Shown here: in pieces, positions 51,715 through 60,466 of the stretch
Numbering within the stretch: position 1 is the stretch's first letter
Layout of the letters: every line of letters starts with the position of its first letter
Assembly: GCA_017303875.1 (NCBI GenBank)
Contig: JAFLBP010000005.1
Location: forward strand, 77,068 to 141,067
Reading direction: 5' to 3'
From: Chitinophagales bacterium
GTDB taxonomy: Bacteria > Bacteroidota > Bacteroidia > Chitinophagales > Saprospiraceae
Length of the DNA stretch: 64,000 nucleotides
Notes under the pieces: generated by a model
Databases searched by the model: none
Seen by the model: the letters and a program-made list of their open reading frames with translations, nothing else
What the model was told of the DNA's origin: nothing
Position numbers and translations under genes: made by a program

Positions 51715-52767
51715 ATGTCTGCTACACGCCTGCTATTTCGCTTTGACCCCGAACGCCTGCAAGCCGAACTGAACACGCTTCCGGCAGATGCCTGGATCGG
51801 CCATTACAACCACAAGGAATATGAAGGCGACTGGGCCGTTGCGCCATTGCGTTCTGTTGGCGGGCATCCGGAGGTAATTTACTCCGTTCCGATTGCAGCG
51901 CACCAGCCTGATTTTTATAAAAACACGCCTTTTTTGGACAAAATGCCTTATATCAATGGCATTTTGCAGCGCTTGGCGTGTATTATCGGATCAGCGCGCC
52001 TGATGCGGCTTGGCCCCGGCGCCCGCATCCTGGAACACCGCGACGAGATGGGCTTGGGTGCGGCACGAGACATCCGATTACATATTCCCATTTGCACCCA
52101 TCCGGAGGTACTGTTTTGGGTCGACGGGCAGGCGCTGCCGATGCGCCCCGGTGAATTGTGGTATGCTGATTTTACCAAACCCCACCACGTTTCCAACAAC
52201 AGTACGGTGGATCGGGTGCATTTGGTGATAGATTGCAAAACCAACGACTGGCTGCTGAACCACATCGAACGCGGCCATGAACTGACGCGCATCGTGGCGT
52301 TCCTGAATGAAATTGGCATTCCGACGCAGGAAAAAACGCTTGCAGGCGAGACCTTTCTGCCCGGTATCCTGATTGAAAACGGTCGTATTTTTTATGATGT
52401 GGAAAAAATGCTTAGTCCGGGCGACCTGCTACACGAAGCCGGACATATCGCGGTGGCAGAAAACCCGAACCAGATATGTGGCAATGTAGGCGAGCACGAC
52501 CCCAATGCCATGGGCGATGAAATTGCCACCATTTTATGGTCGATGGCGGCGCTCCGGCACCTGAATATTCGTCCCGAAACGGTTTTTCATGAGCAGGGAT
52601 ACAAGGGGCAAAGCGCCTGGTTTATTGAAAATTACAAGGCAGAAAAGTGGATTGGCCTGCCCCTGCTGGAATGGATGGAGCTGTGCGTTGACCCGAAAAA
52701 CGCCGCCACAAGCGGGCAGCCGCCTTTCCCACACATGTTGAAATGGATGCGCGGCAAAGTGGATTAG
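51715..52767 (+). CDS. Asp/Asn beta-hydroxylase fused to an HExxH domain
   Basis: The 350-residue protein has two domains. Residues 60-180 are an aspartyl/asparaginyl beta-hydroxylase cupin: His108 and Asp110 (EHRDEMG), PMRPGELWYADFTKPHHVSN with distal His158, and Arg167 (VDRVHLVIDC) for 2-oxoglutarate. Residues 200-350 hold DLLHEAGHIAV, an HExxH zinc motif (His240, Glu241, His244), and a helical end (DEIATILWSMAALRHL). The first domain hydroxylates Asp/Asn in proteins or small molecules; the second looks like a minimal metallopeptidase. Both in one chain is unusual. No signal peptide is present. Start 51715 was chosen because upstream codons translate the TCATCAC-type repeat. It converges on the cluster below with a 7-bp gap. 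Confidence 0.85.
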   Translation: MSATRLLFRFDPERLQAELNTLPADAWIGHYNHKEYEGDWAVAPLRSVGGHPEVIYSVPIAAHQPDFYKNTPFLDKMPYINGILQRLACIIGSARLMRLGPGARILEHRDEMGLGAARDIRLHIPICTHPEVLFWVDGQALPMRPGELWYADFTKPHHVSNNSTVDRVHLVIDCKTNDWLLNHIERGHELTRIVAFLNEIGIPTQEKTLAGETFLPGILIENGRIFYDVEKMLSPGDLLHEAGHIAVAENPNQICGNVGEHDPNAMGDEIATILWSMAALRHLNIRPETVFHEQGYKGQSAWFIENYKAEKWIGLPLLEWMELCVDPKNAATSGQPPFPHMLKWMRGKVD

Positions 52768-52774
52768 AGCCTGC

Positions 52775-55546
52775 TCAGGCGCCCTGTTGCACAAACTGCG
52801 CTTCATAAACGAGAAGTTCATTCAGGGTTGAAATAAAAATCCGGGTATTATCGGGACTGATAGCTACATCCAATACCTCCTCAATTTTTATATCATTCAG
52901 CAGCAGCAAACTGGAAGGGTTGGTGACCGAGACGTAGAAAACACTTATGGCCTCGAAGCCTTTGAAAATCAGCAAAGTACCGTCGGCGGAAATCTGCAAT
53001 TTATAAAACTCCTGAAACCCCAGCCCAAGGTCGGCAAGTTTAAGCGGACGCATATTATCCGCAGTATCCGCAGTATTTACTCCAAAGATTTGGCGTCCAT
53101 TTGTAAAGTACAGGTAATCTCTTGAGCTGGCCACGAGCACCTCTCCCCCTGAGGGCAGGTCAATTCCGGCACTAAAATTTTCCGGAATGTTGTTGGTGTC
53201 GAAATACCAGATTTTTTGGTTAGTCGGATCACAAACAAACACCCTGTTGCCATCGTGCGTCACTGCAATACCGGTTGCATTCAGATAGTTGGCCGAAACG
53301 GTTTTTACCGGCACAAATGCGTTGAGCTGGTATGTTGACGGGTCTGGTTTGAAGTAACTGACATTGTAATACCCGTTGATAAAAGCAAGGCGCATATCGG
53401 GTGCATAAGCGCCGGGAAGCCCGACATAAGAATCCGTATTATCGGTTTGGGTAAGCAGATAAAGGTTGTTTTTCCATTGATTGTTTTCATACACCAGGCC
53501 GTAAAAACTATGCCCGCAGAGTAGGGCCTGCGAACCATCAGGCGCCATCACGAGGCTTGAAAAGGGCGCTATATGCGCATCAGAACCATTTTCAAAAACC
53601 ACACCGGAATCCCAACTGCCGGGTGCATTCAACGGACATTCTTTAATCGTCAGTTGATCGCCTGAAAACAAGCCAAGCAGCGACTGACGCTGCACACAAA
53701 CGGCCATTACATGCAAAATATCACTTCCGTTTTGATAACTGTTGGTTTGAATATATTGCAGTGATACGGTACGGAGCGCGGGTGCAACAATCGGGTTGGT
53801 GCAGGCCAAAATATAGCTCCCAACAATCGGATTTTGTGCATTCACCGGCAAATGAAGCTGGCCGGAGCCATCCGCGCCTACTGAAACGGGAATTTCATTA
53901 ATCAGAATTTTGGTAAAAGGGTAAATATTTCCCAGCTGAAATTGCAAACTCAGGCCGTTGATCTGTCCATTGCCGTCTTTTTGCACAACACCTGAAAACG
54001 ACTTGATTTGGGGCTGTATCCACTCCGGCAAATCCACACTGATGCTGCTGCTGCTTTTAGTATTCGGGTTGAGGTCTTTATCAATGGCATGCAGGTTAAA
54101 GGTGGCGGGAAATTGCAAATTTTCAGCAGGCAAATTCAACTGAAAAGGCAAGCCATTGTAGTTGCCGGCATTGTACGCTTGTCCGTTGATTTCAAAAACG
54201 CCGTTGTTGCCTAAGTTGTCTACCAGCACATTGAGTTGCACCACCAGCGAATCATCGGGTAGCCTGGTGAGCGCCCCTTCAAAAGTTTTGATTTGCGGCG
54301 GCGGAAAATCGGAAACCGTCACTTCCACCTGAAAAGTATCTGCTGCCTGCCCGTCTTGCGCGATGTAAAATTTAGCCTCATGGCTGTCGGGCAGCACGGT
54401 CGCTTCACCGCTGTAGGTGAGCGCGGGCGTTTGTCCGTTATACACCGGAAAATTTTGATGACGCAGTCCATTATCCCAGGAAATGGCCACTTGTTTGCCG
54501 CCAAAAACCGTCCAATTCAGGGTGACAGGTTGGCCAAAAGCGATGGTCTGGTTGTTTTGCGGGCTGTTGAAGGCCAGCACTTGCGCGGAGGCCTTGTATT
54601 TGGCAATGGGCAGGGCCATTACACCGTCATCGTAACCCTTAAAGTTGATCCATTGAATATACAGCACCGCCGTGCCCTCCGGCAGGCGACTGATGACATG
54701 CGAAAAAAACACATCCAGTACCGACTCGCTTTGGCGGAACAGGTTTCCGGCATTACCCGCAAGCTGCCAGTTGGGCGTTGCGGTGGCCGCATTGGGTGCA
54801 ATCGCCTGCCAGCGATCATTTTCTCCCGCACCCACCTGGCAGGCAATATTCCAGGCGCTGCTCAGGGCATTGTAATTCGGGTCGCTGTTTTTCAGGGCGT
54901 CGGTCAGGGAATACTGATCTTCTCCATAAGTAAACGAGAGGTTGAGCACGGGCCGGGGGCCGTTGCCGTCGTAAGTCAAAGGCGGTGTACTGCAAGTAAC
55001 AATGAGGTGCAGCGTATTGGCGATTGGTGTCTGTAAATCGGCATCCGACAGGTAAAATTGCTGCATCACTTCCTGCTGAAAATCATTCACCAACAACTCA
55101 AACGACAACACTTCGCGCAGGTCTTTGTGCGCCGAAGGCGGGTTCATCACAGCCAGGCTCTGGCTCGAACCCGAATACGGCCGACCGCCAAAACGCGCCT
55201 GTATATTCACCTGCGCCACGCATGCCGACACGGGCGTCAGGCCTTCCAATTGGAGGGCAAATGGTTCGGAGAGGGAAACCGCAGCCAAAAAGTCGCAACG
55301 CAGCACATAGGTATTGCCCTGCGCCGTGCAGGCGCCGAGTTTCCAATAATCGGAATTTACTTTTAACGACGCGGGGTTATCAAGCAGGCGCTGGTCGAGT
55401 ACTATTGTGATCTGGTCGCCGGCCTGTGTTTGTTCGTGCATACCGGCTTGAAAATGAAATTCGAGCGTATTGGCCTGACCGAGGTAAACCGGTGTGGGGT
55501 TGGCGTTTTGCGGCGCGGCGGGGTTGGTGATGGTGAAAGTGAACAT
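52775..55546 (-). CDS. Beta-sandwich/beta-propeller protein of the unknown cluster, paralogue C
   Basis: The 923-residue protein has no signal peptide, membrane helix or T9SS domain. The N-terminal 330 residues are shared with the two upstream paralogues: PVYLGQANTLEFHF, a GGRPYSG...NPP segment, DLQTPIANTLHL, SFTYGEDQYSLTDAL, YNALSSAWNIA and FSHVISRLPEGTAVLYIQW. Two or three further beta-sandwich domains follow (330-600). Residues 600-923 look like a beta-propeller with blade motifs SLVMAPDGSQALLCG, IAVTHDGNRVFVCDPTN, LQISADGTLLIFKG and VAISPDNTRIFIST. I do not recognise the family. It is the last gene of the operon, 70 bp after paralogue B. Confidence 0.8.
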   Translation of the reverse strand: MFTFTITNPAAPQNANPTPVYLGQANTLEFHFQAGMHEQTQAGDQITIVLDQRLLDNPASLKVNSDYWKLGACTAQGNTYVLRCDFLAAVSLSEPFALQLEGLTPVSACVAQVNIQARFGGRPYSGSSQSLAVMNPPSAHKDLREVLSFELLVNDFQQEVMQQFYLSDADLQTPIANTLHLIVTCSTPPLTYDGNGPRPVLNLSFTYGEDQYSLTDALKNSDPNYNALSSAWNIACQVGAGENDRWQAIAPNAATATPNWQLAGNAGNLFRQSESVLDVFFSHVISRLPEGTAVLYIQWINFKGYDDGVMALPIAKYKASAQVLAFNSPQNNQTIAFGQPVTLNWTVFGGKQVAISWDNGLRHQNFPVYNGQTPALTYSGEATVLPDSHEAKFYIAQDGQAADTFQVEVTVSDFPPPQIKTFEGALTRLPDDSLVVQLNVLVDNLGNNGVFEINGQAYNAGNYNGLPFQLNLPAENLQFPATFNLHAIDKDLNPNTKSSSSISVDLPEWIQPQIKSFSGVVQKDGNGQINGLSLQFQLGNIYPFTKILINEIPVSVGADGSGQLHLPVNAQNPIVGSYILACTNPIVAPALRTVSLQYIQTNSYQNGSDILHVMAVCVQRQSLLGLFSGDQLTIKECPLNAPGSWDSGVVFENGSDAHIAPFSSLVMAPDGSQALLCGHSFYGLVYENNQWKNNLYLLTQTDNTDSYVGLPGAYAPDMRLAFINGYYNVSYFKPDPSTYQLNAFVPVKTVSANYLNATGIAVTHDGNRVFVCDPTNQKIWYFDTNNIPENFSAGIDLPSGGEVLVASSRDYLYFTNGRQIFGVNTADTADNMRPLKLADLGLGFQEFYKLQISADGTLLIFKGFEAISVFYVSVTNPSSLLLLNDIKIEEVLDVAISPDNTRIFISTLNELLVYEAQFVQQGA

Positions 55547-55616
55547 TTTGACAACGGATCTCTTGAATGTGTTGAAGCAGAAAAATTAAGCAAAAGCGCG
55601 TCGGGCGTGCAGTGCA

Positions 55617-58535
55617 TTATGAGAAAACTGGTTCCAGCACCAAAATACAGGCATTGCCACCCGCCTCAAATCCGGCAACAAAAAGTCTGGAATTATCCCT
55701 GGCAAAAACCTTGGAGCAACCGTTTAGCAATTGCTGATTGAGCATTTTGTCCTGCCTCAAGGCTGGCGGCGTATTCATATCCCAGGCGCCGGTGAGCAGC
55801 CAGGCGAGCTTATTGTTGTAATTAGCCACCGCCACAAAACTGTTATCACTCGACACCGCAATTATCATGTCGTTACTGGTAAATACCCCGAAAGCAACTG
55901 CACAACTTTGGTCATACGGCTGACCGCTGGTAGTATCGAAGGCAAAAAGCTGCACGTTATTGTTGCTGCCCTGGTAAATGGCGTACATCCAGTTGTTGCC
56001 GGCCATAGCCAGCCCGCAAATCTGGTTGCATCCATCTATACAATGTGCTATCGGGTTGCCGGTATTATTCGGGTCGGTATCAAACCAGTATACACGTCCG
56101 TCGTTGCCGTACTGGGCCCCTACAAAACCGCGCTGCCCGTCGGGGCGCATGGCCAGGGCCGTGTAGGTCGGGGTGTCGGAGCCGGCATTGAACTGTCTGA
56201 ACTCATAGGGCATAAGGTTTTTATAGATAGGAAAATACTCCGGATCCGGGTTAAACAGATACAACTTCAGGCCATTATATCCTATAATATTATTGAGACT
56301 GGCAAATCGGGCTTCCATACCTCCCGCCAGCTTGCTAACCAACATGACAGCAGGATCAGATCCGCTTAAAACAACTGCAACAATCAGCTCGGGGGCTGTT
56401 AACATCACCTGCGAATCATCCGGCGCAACACTGAGGCTAAAAACAGGAGGGTTTGTACCATAATACCCAAACTGATATACATTAAAAGTAGCTATATCAA
56501 TTTGATTATCAATATTTTCAGGATCAAAATACGACAGATGGCAGGTAAAATTACCGTCAGAACTCAAAACATATACCCGTTGCTTATCCGGGCTTAGCAC
56601 CATATCCATCGGCATAAATTTCTCCGGCCAGCAGCTGAACTCCTGTGCTACACTAAAGCCGGTTTGAAGCCTTGATGAATTTTCGGGCCCATTCGCCAGA
56701 TTGCCTGCATGTAAAATATAATCGCTCTGTACCGGCGCAGCAGGGCCAACCTGCTGCGTCCCACGCCAGGCACCGCTGTTGGTATCCAGTGACAAAGCAC
56801 ATGCGCCTAATCGGGAAGTCACATACACCCGTGCGTTATCCAGCACCTGATTCATCGTGGCGGCAAACTGCACCTGCGGGTTATTGTCCCCGTCGCGTTC
56901 CAGAGTTGCCGTGAAGCCGGTGATTTGTGGGATAAATGCCGCTGGCACCACGGGCACAACAGTGGCATTCCCCGAGCGGTGGTTGCCGGTATCCGTAGCC
57001 ACCAATTCAAAGGTGGAAGCCACTATAGCTTCGCTTATCTGATGGGTATAGGAAAAGGGGTAGCCATTATTTGTGTAAGGCCCTGTTTTTATCAGTGAAG
57101 GGTCTAATTGTGTGCCGTTCAGTTGAAAATAATAGCCTTCGCCGAGGTCTTGTGCCAGCCAGGAAAACTCAATGGTCCAGTTGCCCTGCTGATCCTGCTG
57201 GTAAACAGCGTTGAATTGCGACAACTGCGGCCTGGGCAAGTTCTGTACTGTTATTGGCAGGGTTTCCTGCTGTCCCGACTGCCCCTGACTATCTTCCACC
57301 CAATACACCAAATTGCTTAAAAGCTGATCGGGCATGATACTGTTGTCGTTGCCCGAATAGGTCAACTGCAGGTTGTCGGAATCGTAAGTGATCGGAATTT
57401 GTTTGCTCCGAAGGTTGCCATCCCATTGCAACATCAGTTTATTCGCGGCAAATATCGTCCAACTCAATTGCAGGGCTTCCGGGGTTTGCTGGTCGGCATT
57501 GCTGCACTCAAAATGCAAAATTTGCGGCTTCGTCGTTTGCTTTTGCAAAGGAATCACCAACGCACTGTCATAATAGCCGGGAATATGGTTCCATTGCACA
57601 TACATCAGCGCGACACCAGACGGTAAAATGCTTATTATGTGAGAAAATTCAAGCTCAAGACTCGGCGCATCCTTCGTAAACAAGTCGATATTTCCGCTGC
57701 CCGGCGTCAAAGTCCAGAAAGGATAATCGCCCTCGGAATTGTAGGTTGAAGCCTCCAGATTCCAGTAGGACTTAAACTTGCCACTTAGGGCAGCCTTGAT
57801 ATTCCAGGCCGAAGTAAGTGCATTATAGGGCTGAGGCGGTTTTTTGTCATTTACATTAATATCATCCGTCAGGTCGTAGGCTTCCTCCCCGTAAGTAAAG
57901 AAGAAGGTAATTGTCGGGGTCTCTTTGCCCCATTGGGTTGCAAGCGGCTGCTCGCCGGAATAGGCGATATTGAGGTGAATACTGTTGGCTATTGGCGGGT
58001 CAAGGTCTTGTGAAGAAATATAAATATTATTATCTTTAATTTGGAGCGCACCATCCTGATCGCCATTGATAAAGGCAGTAAATGCAAGTACACCTACCAA
58101 ATCCAGTAAATCGCCCGGCGGGTTGGAAATAATCATCGGCGCCTTCGTGCCGCTCTCCCGACGGCCGCCCAGCTGATACTGCGAGATAAAGGCGAAATCA
58201 AGACTCAGGTTTGCAGGCTGCAAATTATTCAGTTGCAGTGTATAAGTATCCAGTGGGGTGATCTTCACCAACTGCTTTGCCTTGAAGCTGAATACATCAT
58301 ATCCCGCAATACTGTTATACGCAAATTCCCAGTTGGCGTCGGTCTGCATCGTTACATTTCCCGGACTGCCAAGTTGCCCCGTTTGAACCCGCAACTGAAT
58401 CAAATCACCGGGATAAAAGGTCGTACTGCCGGTATTTACAGAAAAAATAAAACTCAGGGAATTATCCTGACCCATGTACAGGACGTTTGTGGGTTCGTCC
58501 TTTAATGCTGAATTGGAAACAGAAAACAAGATCAT
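55617..58535 (-). CDS. Beta-sandwich/beta-propeller protein of the unknown cluster, paralogue B
   Basis: The 972-residue protein repeats the plan of paralogue C: NVLYMGQDNSLSFIFSVNTG, QLGGRRESGTKAP, DLDPPIANSIHLNIAYSG, FFFTYGEEAYDLTDDI, PYNALTSAWNI and FSHIISILPSGVALMYVQWN, with beta-sandwich domains to about 630 and a C-terminal propeller (MVLSPDKQRVYVLSSDG, LSVAPDDSQVMLTAPE, MRPDGQRGFVGAQYG). No export signal is visible. It is closest to paralogue A over the first 600 residues, and starts 3 bp after A's stop, so the two are translated together. Function unknown; the plan suggests a structural or ligand-binding role. Confidence 0.8.
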   Translation of the reverse strand: MILFSVSNSALKDEPTNVLYMGQDNSLSFIFSVNTGSTTFYPGDLIQLRVQTGQLGSPGNVTMQTDANWEFAYNSIAGYDVFSFKAKQLVKITPLDTYTLQLNNLQPANLSLDFAFISQYQLGGRRESGTKAPMIISNPPGDLLDLVGVLAFTAFINGDQDGALQIKDNNIYISSQDLDPPIANSIHLNIAYSGEQPLATQWGKETPTITFFFTYGEEAYDLTDDINVNDKKPPQPYNALTSAWNIKAALSGKFKSYWNLEASTYNSEGDYPFWTLTPGSGNIDLFTKDAPSLELEFSHIISILPSGVALMYVQWNHIPGYYDSALVIPLQKQTTKPQILHFECSNADQQTPEALQLSWTIFAANKLMLQWDGNLRSKQIPITYDSDNLQLTYSGNDNSIMPDQLLSNLVYWVEDSQGQSGQQETLPITVQNLPRPQLSQFNAVYQQDQQGNWTIEFSWLAQDLGEGYYFQLNGTQLDPSLIKTGPYTNNGYPFSYTHQISEAIVASTFELVATDTGNHRSGNATVVPVVPAAFIPQITGFTATLERDGDNNPQVQFAATMNQVLDNARVYVTSRLGACALSLDTNSGAWRGTQQVGPAAPVQSDYILHAGNLANGPENSSRLQTGFSVAQEFSCWPEKFMPMDMVLSPDKQRVYVLSSDGNFTCHLSYFDPENIDNQIDIATFNVYQFGYYGTNPPVFSLSVAPDDSQVMLTAPELIVAVVLSGSDPAVMLVSKLAGGMEARFASLNNIIGYNGLKLYLFNPDPEYFPIYKNLMPYEFRQFNAGSDTPTYTALAMRPDGQRGFVGAQYGNDGRVYWFDTDPNNTGNPIAHCIDGCNQICGLAMAGNNWMYAIYQGSNNNVQLFAFDTTSGQPYDQSCAVAFGVFTSNDMIIAVSSDNSFVAVANYNNKLAWLLTGAWDMNTPPALRQDKMLNQQLLNGCSKVFARDNSRLFVAGFEAGGNACILVLEPVFS

Positions 58536-58538
58536 ACG

Positions 58539-60434
58539 CTAAATATTACCAGGGTTAACGAGTGCTGTGTTTAATGTTGCACTGGTACCGATCGGGTTCC
58601 TCACGACAAGTGTGTATGCCGGCTCTGCCGGATTTCCGGCCGTTATCGGTACAAAAAAACTGATTTTACCATCACTGCCCGGTTGCGGTCGCTGAACCAC
58701 CCCGGCGTCGGAGAAAACGGTAAATTCAGATTGGTCGGTTGCCAGCCGTACTGCCCCGTCAAACTGTATCCCTTTGGTGCCGTTTTCATCACGGCGCACT
58801 ACTGCTGTAAAGCTGATAATTTGCGGTACAATCTGATCGGGAAAGTCGGGCGCAATGGCAATCCGGCCCGACAGCTGATTAACGAGATCTGTGGCCACAA
58901 GGCTGAAATTGGTTGCCACAACCGCCTCTGTAACCGGATAGAGATAGGAAAAAGGGTAACCTTTGGGCGTATACGGAGCGCTTTGCAACTTGGATAAATC
59001 CAGGGCTACGTTATTCAATGTATAGGTGTAGCGTCCGCCTAAGTTTTGAGCCAACCAGGTAAATAAAATACTCCAATTGCCGCCTGCATCCTGCTGGTAA
59101 ACACCCCTGAACTGCGACAAGGTGGGTTTGGGGAAAATTTTGACAATAATTTCTACAGAACCTTTTGGCCCCAATTGCTGCTGACTGTTCTGAGGCTGGT
59201 ATATCAAGGTCGTATCAGGCTGATCGGGAACGATACTGTTATCTGATCCGCTGTAAGTAAGTTGTGGTATGGGAACCGGATTGGGCAATGAAAACTGATC
59301 ACTGCGCAAACCTGCATCCCAGCTCAGCAACATGGTATTGGCGGCAAAAAGCGACCAGCTCAAATTCAGCGCTTCCGGCGTTTGCTGATTCATATTACTG
59401 CATTCAAAAGCCAGCACTTGTGGCGAAGACGTTTGCTTGCTCAGGGGCAAGGCAATAGCGCTGTCGAAATATCCGGGTATATGGTTCCACTGTACATACA
59501 AAATTGCAACACCAGTCGGCAACCGGCTGATCACATGATCGAAGAGCAGGTCGAAACTGTGCATATTTTGTGTAAAAAGGTTCTGATTTCCGGGCTTTGG
59601 GGTAATAATCCAGGCCGGATAAGCAGTGCCGGAATTCTGTTTTGGGGGTTGCAAATTCCAGAAAGGAGCCTGACTGCCCAAAACCTGCGCCGCTATATTC
59701 CAGGCGGTTGTCAGTGCATTGTAAGGCTGTGGCGGATCCTGATCATCCGATTGAATATCATCCGTCAGGTCGCTATCGCCGGTTCCATAACTAAAAAACA
59801 GGGTAATCTGTGGTACGGCGCCGCTCCAACCACTCACCAAGGGCGTCGTTCCGCTGTAGGAAAGATTGAGATGTATGCGGTTGGCGATAGGCGGGTTCAG
59901 GTCCTGTAAAGAAAGGTAAAGGATATTTTCCGGCAAATGCGTCTGGCCTGAAGGCTGATTGTCGTTGATAAAACTCGTAAACGTAATGGCCGTCCTCAAA
60001 TCCTGAAGGTTTTCGGGAGGGTTGAGAATGATTATCGGAGTCGCTGCGCCACTCTGACGCCGCCCGCCCAAAACGTACTGTGCACCAAAAGTAAAATTTG
60101 TACTCAGGTTAGCCGGCTGAAATCCGCTGAGTTCCATGGTACATGCCGCCAGCGGCGTAATGTCCACCTCCTTTTGGGCTGTCAGGATAAAAACATCACT
60201 GCCCGAAGTATTTTTATAGGAAAAATCCCAGTCTGCGTTGCTGTGCAATTGTACGCCATCGGCCTGGGTGAGCAGCCCGGTTTTTGCCTGAATGATAATT
60301 GTATCACCCTGATTGAACTGAGTAGTACCGCTATCCACGGAAAAAATAAATTGCAGGGTATTTGTCTCACCCAGATAAAGCACATTTTTCGGTGCAATTT
60401 TCACTGCCGGGTTGGCCACTTCAAATTTGATCAT
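58539..60434 (-). CDS. Beta-sandwich protein of the unknown cluster, paralogue A (no propeller)
   Basis: The 631-residue protein is colinear with the first 630 residues of paralogue B: NVLYLGETNTLQFIFSVDSG, VLGGRRQSGAATPIIILNPP, DLNPPIANRIHLNLSYSG, FFSYGTGDSDLTDDI, PYNALTTAWNIAAQ and FDHVISRLPTGVAILYVQWN, then GVYQQDAGGNWSILFTWLAQ. It ends where B's beta-propeller would begin. No signal peptide or membrane segment is present. It starts 32 bp after the stop of the >1,170-residue partner. The clean domain-boundary ending looks like a genuine short form, not a frameshift, because no propeller remnant lies in the 3-bp gap. Confidence 0.8.
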   Translation of the reverse strand: MIKFEVANPAVKIAPKNVLYLGETNTLQFIFSVDSGTTQFNQGDTIIIQAKTGLLTQADGVQLHSNADWDFSYKNTSGSDVFILTAQKEVDITPLAACTMELSGFQPANLSTNFTFGAQYVLGGRRQSGAATPIIILNPPENLQDLRTAITFTSFINDNQPSGQTHLPENILYLSLQDLNPPIANRIHLNLSYSGTTPLVSGWSGAVPQITLFFSYGTGDSDLTDDIQSDDQDPPQPYNALTTAWNIAAQVLGSQAPFWNLQPPKQNSGTAYPAWIITPKPGNQNLFTQNMHSFDLLFDHVISRLPTGVAILYVQWNHIPGYFDSAIALPLSKQTSSPQVLAFECSNMNQQTPEALNLSWSLFAANTMLLSWDAGLRSDQFSLPNPVPIPQLTYSGSDNSIVPDQPDTTLIYQPQNSQQQLGPKGSVEIIVKIFPKPTLSQFRGVYQQDAGGNWSILFTWLAQNLGGRYTYTLNNVALDLSKLQSAPYTPKGYPFSYLYPVTEAVVATNFSLVATDLVNQLSGRIAIAPDFPDQIVPQIISFTAVVRRDENGTKGIQFDGAVRLATDQSEFTVFSDAGVVQRPQPGSDGKISFFVPITAGNPAEPAYTLVVRNPIGTSATLNTALVNPGNI

Positions 60435-60466
60435 GTTGTACCTGAATTTGAAAGATTGCAGAAGGG

